From Blastomyces gilchristii SLH14081 (lineage: Eukaryota > Ascomycota > Eurotiomycetes > Onygenales > Ajellomycetaceae), in assembly GCF_000003855.2 (NCBI RefSeq), contig NW_003101652.1, forward strand, positions 170,307 to 234,306: 64,000 bases of DNA, given 5' to 3'. Position 1 is the stretch's first letter. Every line of letters begins with the position of its first letter. The notes below the pieces were generated by a model, which did not search any database, had not been told where the DNA came from, and saw only the letters and a list, made by a program, of their open reading frames with translations. Positions 60,101 to 64,000 of this stretch are shown here, in pieces. The position numbers were made by a program, and so were the translations under genes.

Positions 60101-62478
60101 TAATCGACCGGGAAATCCGTGGCTTGGTGGACTTCGATGCTGTTTTCATGCTTGACTTTTTGAAGGGTATCCGTTCAGCTGGGGCTACTTTCTGAAAGTT
60201 TGACTTTCCATCTTCTGGCCGCCGGTGGCTATTACTGGGGTTCGTTGAAAACTTGCCAGAGCGATTCAATGAACTCGTCGAGAAACGTATGGACTCTTGT
60301 TCGCATACCCGAGATCCTGGTGTCTCAAAATCAACGCGCTTAGCCTTTGAAGCTCTTCGTACCATTCGCTCTGTGGGAGTTGTATGAAAGATTGAGTTAT
60401 CATAAAAATCCATCCACTCTAGCATTTTTCGCTGTGTCGCAGGCACGGATAAAATATTCTTTTTCGAATCCTTGAAAGTTGACATCAAAGATCCGGCCCC
60501 ACTCTCTGTGAACGGAGATTTATACGATCCGTGCGGAGATGCATATGAGCCAGAGCGCCTTTGAAGGCGGGACGTCAGCTGAAGATAGATACGGTACACA
60601 GATATTTGACTGTTCGCTTTCCATAACACCCATCATTTGAATTTCATTCATCCTGACCCTTGGAATAAAGGTATTTGTTTGCTTTTTCATTGTGCCTACG
60701 GCAGGGGATTTTGTGACTTTATTCACAGCGGTTCGTCTGTCGCGGTAAATTTTCGGATCCCAATAGGATATGTCAATCCAATGGGGAATCCCGTAACGCC
60801 AGTCGTCAACGACCGGGGCTGGTTTTGGTAGAGGTCCGAGTGTAGCATTTGACGATCCAGGACCGGAAATTCTACTCGAAAAGCTCCCAGATAAGTGAGA
60901 ATCGGAGGGGGACGGACGGAGGAGCGAATCCCTGGAGATAGAACTACCCGGCCTCGAAGTATGGTCACTCGGGAGGCGATACTTAAATAGTGGAACTGAA
61001 TGCAATGGCATGGGACTCAAGCATATCAGATCAATTCCAATGGCACGACTTGTGAGGACCTCTGAAGTCAACGCTAGTGCCTCATAAGCGACTTCAAACA
61101 CTCCTGTCCCAGGAGATATCACAACGATTGACGTGCCTGTCCTAATAAGGTCACGACCAATATGCTCAAATGCCAAGTACGATGACGCAATATTTATTGC
61201 TTCCAATATATTCCCGCGCAGGGCAGAAGTCGGCCTTCCAGATATACTTGGAGGGTGCTTCGGATTTTCCGGGAGCATGTCTTCCGCCGATGTCGGTGAG
61301 TCTGGGAAGCGCGATGGCGGGATAGACACGTCCCGGAGGAAAGTCCTGAATTCCTTCTTTAATTCATCTAAAATTGCCGTCCACTTGCCACTTGGCATAT
61401 CATTGACCACAACGCGATAGAAATCCTGACTCTCTAGTCGGGAATCATGGGTGGTTCGATTTAAGTTATTGATGAGGAAAGAAGAGCCGAGATTATCTAC
61501 CGCTAAGAGATCATACTGGACTCTAGTAAATAAAACAATGGTCACCAGATGGTGGGCATCGATGCCAGCCCAACGTTTGAAGAGTTCCGGCAGAAGGCTA
61601 TTGATGACCCGACTAAAGAGAATGTCACCAGTACCTTCGGAGTCAAAGTCCCACATCTCCTTCGACATTTGAATGAAGAGGACATATCGAGCAGATTCGC
61701 TCCGAAAGATTGGTATCGTTTGCGGGGCAAAGTAACCAGATGGCACTTTTTTGCCGTCGATATATATGGACTTAACCGTTGCTTTGATGGTTCCCATGAA
61801 TACGATCTTCTGTCCCTTATAGACAGGCTTATCTGCGAGTTCTGACATGACTAACCTCCACATGTCAGATCGGACCAGAAACTGGTCTCGAAAAATGAGC
61901 TCCACGTGAGAAGCGGTGCACTGCGACCGATCTTTGAGAGATATCAAAGCCTGGGAGTGGTTTTTGAATCCAAAAATATTGGCTATATTACTTGTGATCG
62001 AAATTTGTAGATTTGGGTGCCTGGCTTTAATATCTGCCGATAGCGGTTTGACTAGAAATAGGTACCATCGATTGGCTGGGGAGTGAGGCTTGTGGTCAGC
62101 AGCGCGCTTTGCAGCGGCGTCGGAACCTGGATCGGAATCACCTGAATCTCGTAGCGTTCTCCCACTCGGATCCAGTCTGTTTGAAGATGCATGGTGGTCC
62201 CCTTGTGAAAGACGGGGGGAAGAGAGCTCAACAAGATCTCCCGCTTTTAACCCTAGATCGCTAAAAGCACCGACATTGAATAGCACATCTTCTCTCGAGA
62301 AGTTATCATCATGAACCCATAGAGAGCAGGGACGATTGCTGAGGCCTGTAGCACTTGTCTTCGAGGGCCCATATACTCGGTCTTGATCCAGATTGGTCGT
62401 CCCCGTCGAAGCTGTTGCAATGCTTGGGGTGCTAACTTGCCTCAGATGCGAACCTTTGGCGCGTCCACGTGGCAGCAT
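57126..62478 (-). CDS. IML1: Iml1/DEPDC5 ortholog, GATOR1 (SEACIT) subunit, TORC1 inhibitor at the vacuole
   Basis: Two overlapping frames (62478-60520 and 60629-57126) make one protein of roughly 1,770 residues, the usual size for filamentous ascomycetes. In yeast and animals this protein forms GATOR1/SEACIT with Npr2 and Npr3, which stimulates GTP hydrolysis on Gtr1/RagA at the vacuole/lysosome and so shuts TORC1 down under amino-acid or nitrogen starvation. Visible parts: an N-terminal Iml1 region (SLWVHDDNFSREDVLFNV, WYLFLVKPLSADIKARHPNL), a central block YVLFIQMSKEMWDFD, the MMGVMESEQSN block before the frame change, then MLEWMDFYD, a DEP domain at 58310-58547 ([20 protein letters not shown] to YFYQITDEYRI) and a C-terminal domain with DFVLDFEAIHSFP and SYSWGRLDYHL. 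Long Ser/Pro-rich linkers separate them. Start chosen at MLPRGRAKGSHLRQVS, the first Met, followed by a typical basic N-terminus. CpG and GG/CC are frequent, so the gene has escaped hypermutation. Confidence 0.9.
60559..60592 (-). other. Candidate 34-nt intron or frameshift site in IML1
   Basis: The upstream frame is conserved through MESEQSN and the downstream frame from about RSGSYASPHGSY, so the reading must shift by one base between. A GTATCT donor (60592) and a CAAAG acceptor (60559) with a perfect CTGAC branch-like motif between them would remove 34 nt and restore the frame. That is shorter than normal fungal introns. A 19-nt GTACCG-to-TTCAG alternative is even shorter. A one-base sequencing error or mutation is equally possible. 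Confidence 0.4.
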
Positions 62479-62780
62479 GATTTATCAAATGGTCCGTCCA
62501 TGTATCATGGAGACGAAAACGGCTGTGCTATTTGATATTCATTGTTTTGTCTAGAGTGCTGTTCCAAAGCTATCAGAAACGCTGAGATTGACCAGATTGC
62601 AATCACGATTGGATAGCCTCACCTAGCTACACGTGACTAACACTATAATGGAGGATGGATGTTATCTCAGCAAGCTCAGACGCTTCTCCAGATATGTTGG
62701 GGGTCCCGCGGTTGGTCGGCAGGCGCTGGTGGTGATTGAGCTCTTTTGCCCCAGTAGCCTACAAGATATTCATTGCTGTT
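62479..62780 (-). promoter_or_regulatory. IML1 upstream region
   Basis: About 300 bp of ordinary base composition before the AT-rich patch. It must hold the 5' UTR and core promoter of IML1. I see no convincing TATA box or named regulatory motif. If the promoter is longer, it has been displaced by the AT-rich insert at 62781. Confidence 0.45.
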
Positions 62781-63370
62781 TTAACACTGAATTGATGATT
62801 ATGTCATGAGCTAACCTCAAATAAGCAATAAGCTAACCCAAATAGTAAAATCAGGTCATGTGAGTGATAATATCTTACAAAGTGTCTGAGAAGAAACAGT
62901 TTCTGATTATTAGTAACATAGAAATGATTTACTCAGTACTCTGAGTATGAAAGAGAATTTCAACTCAACTTCATAGATTCATCATTTCTGTATCATCTTA
63001 GAATCTTAAAATAACAATATTCTTGCAATGTATCTGATTTTTATATTCATATCTCAAGTTCTTAGAATAGAAGTATCATCTCAAAGTTAATCAGTGTATT
63101 TTTAAACACAGGAATTTTGATTCAATTTCTTATATAAAAAAAAGCTCTTAGAAATTCTGAGATCAAAAAATATGATCATTTTCAAGAGTATATATCTATC
63201 TTAAATATAGATTTTTTTGAAATATTAAAGAAATATTTATATTCTTCTTCTCTTTAGCTATAAGCTAAGGTGATTTTCAAATCTTAAAGATATATGAATA
63301 TATAGTAATAGAAAGTCAAAGTTGAAGAATCTGAAAAATCCTTATAAATCTCAGGAATCTTCATTGAAGA
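62781..63370. mobile_element. AT-rich hypermutated patch upstream of IML1, probably a small transposon relic
   Basis: Some 590 bp with the same base pattern as the main transposon block (no CG, almost no GG/CC) set between normal-composition flanks. The left edge has an imperfect direct repeat with AAGCTAACC cores (62811-62845) and the right edge has ATAAGCTAAGG (near 63261). I found no TIR or coding frame and no match to the other families here. Confidence 0.45.
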
Positions 63371-63384
63371 TGGAACTGTTTCTT

Positions 63385-63509
63385 CTCAGACCCTCTGGCG
63401 AGGATTGCTCTGAGCACATGACTTGTATCAAAAGTAGGCTAGTGTCATGCCGGATTAGTTAGTTAATAATAATGCTGCAACCCGTTCAAACCGAGCCAGA
63501 GGGTCTGAG
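63385..63509. repeat. 125-bp inverted repeat, possible MITE or hairpin
   Basis: CTCAGACCCTCTGGC (63385-63399) and its exact complement (63495-63509) enclose 95 bp of normal composition. It could be a miniature TIR element; the flanks (TGTTTCTT on the left, CCCGCTGA on the right) show no target duplication. Confidence 0.6.
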
Positions 63510-64000
63510 CCCGCTGAGATAAGATGGATGGATCCATGGAGAATATATTGTACACGTGACATATTCGCTGCTCCCGACAACCAACTAAGTTCTGGAGGAC
63601 AGACAGTCAACTAGGGGCTTGACGCAAGTCTTTTAGGAATACCCAGCCTATTTGTTACCGTCAACTATATTGCGGACCAATGATTGGCACTTACTCAAAG
63701 CCAGAATATTGGCCTGGTTAATCTCCCAAGGCGGGTAGATGACCAAGCCTGTTCTTCACACTCTCACGAGCCGGCAGTAGAGCATTTTTGCCCGCTGTCC
63801 GATTTCGACCCATTTTCCCAACGTTAGTTATCCGAAAGGGCGCCAATGTTAAAAGGAATTGTTGATTAGAAGTCACAAACACGTCAGGCCGCATGATCCA
63901 AGCCATTTCAAACAAGCTTTCGTTGGCGTGGCTCAAAATAGCCTGATGGACAAATGGCGATTGGGTTAACCATTAGTTATCCTGACTTCCACCTGGAGTT
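63510..64000. other. Normal-composition flank, no recognised gene
   Basis: CpG-containing DNA with a 72-codon minus-strand frame (63718-63936, MSHANESLFEMAWIMRPDVF). I recognise no domain; it could be an exon of a gene that continues past the window or chance. Confidence 0.4.

Noticed and set aside
57227..62314. Numerous 60-140 codon frames on both strands within the IML1 locus.
   Set aside because: They overlap long coding frames with clear Iml1 homology and have no domain of their own.
1..64000. An unknown defence or biosynthetic gene system hidden in the AT-rich region.
   Set aside because: Almost all of 1-56457 is explained by retrotransposons and one small DNA element. The unexplained parts (4841-5756, 34300-34583, 62781-63370) show no gene cluster.

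Overview
The window is fungal nuclear DNA, most likely from a filamentous ascomycete (Pezizomycotina). Two things point there. The one conventional gene encodes a full-size Iml1/DEPDC5-type protein. The other ~56 kb is AT-rich, transposon-packed DNA carrying heavy C-to-T/G-to-A hypermutation of the RIP type. The two compartments meet abruptly at the IML1 stop codon (57126). I lean towards Eurotiomycetes from the look of the protein, but I cannot prove it.

Layout. 1-4640: minus-strand LINE (copy L1) plus its GC-richer upstream segment. 4841-5756: degraded, unassigned. 5757-10949: Ty3/gypsy family B, plus strand, cut at its 3' end by the next insertion. 10950-26517: family A chromovirus M2 (minus) with a complete family A copy M1 (12694-21669) nested in it; M1 itself carries a 5'-truncated LINE (L3, 13105-14803). 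26519-33956: second long LINE (L2, plus), an inverted counterpart of L1. 33957-34299: fragment of a 506-bp TIR element. 34584-35606: truncated minus-strand LINE (L4). 35638-56457: a three-level nest in which family A P1 holds family A P2 (37976-50934), which holds chromovirus R3 (39078-44749); P1 also holds an intact copy of the TIR element (53026-53531). Every nesting step except M2's lost 5' end is marked by target-site duplications. 56458-56784: less mutated DNA related to the family B LTR. 57126-62478 (minus): IML1. 62781-63370: another AT-rich patch. 63385-63509: a 125-bp inverted repeat.

No transposon here is intact. Coding frames survive only as fragments because Trp codons have become TGA and Gln codons TAA/TAG. 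LTR-to-LTR comparison shows that the mutations fall mainly on CpG, with CpC and CpA also hit. In the AT-rich DNA, CC/GG and CG are almost absent while CA/TG remain common, which is not the classical CpA-dominated signature.

The only gene likely to work is IML1, the GATOR1/SEACIT subunit that restrains TORC1 when amino acids are scarce. It lies in two overlapping frames, needing either one very short intron or a one-base correction near 60559-60592. I found no CRISPR array, rRNA or tRNA. The most novel items are the mutation spectrum, an extra coding region downstream of the chromodomain in family A, the under-mutated GC-rich 5' segment of the LINE, and a repeat that identifies family B LTRs at both ends of the transposon block.
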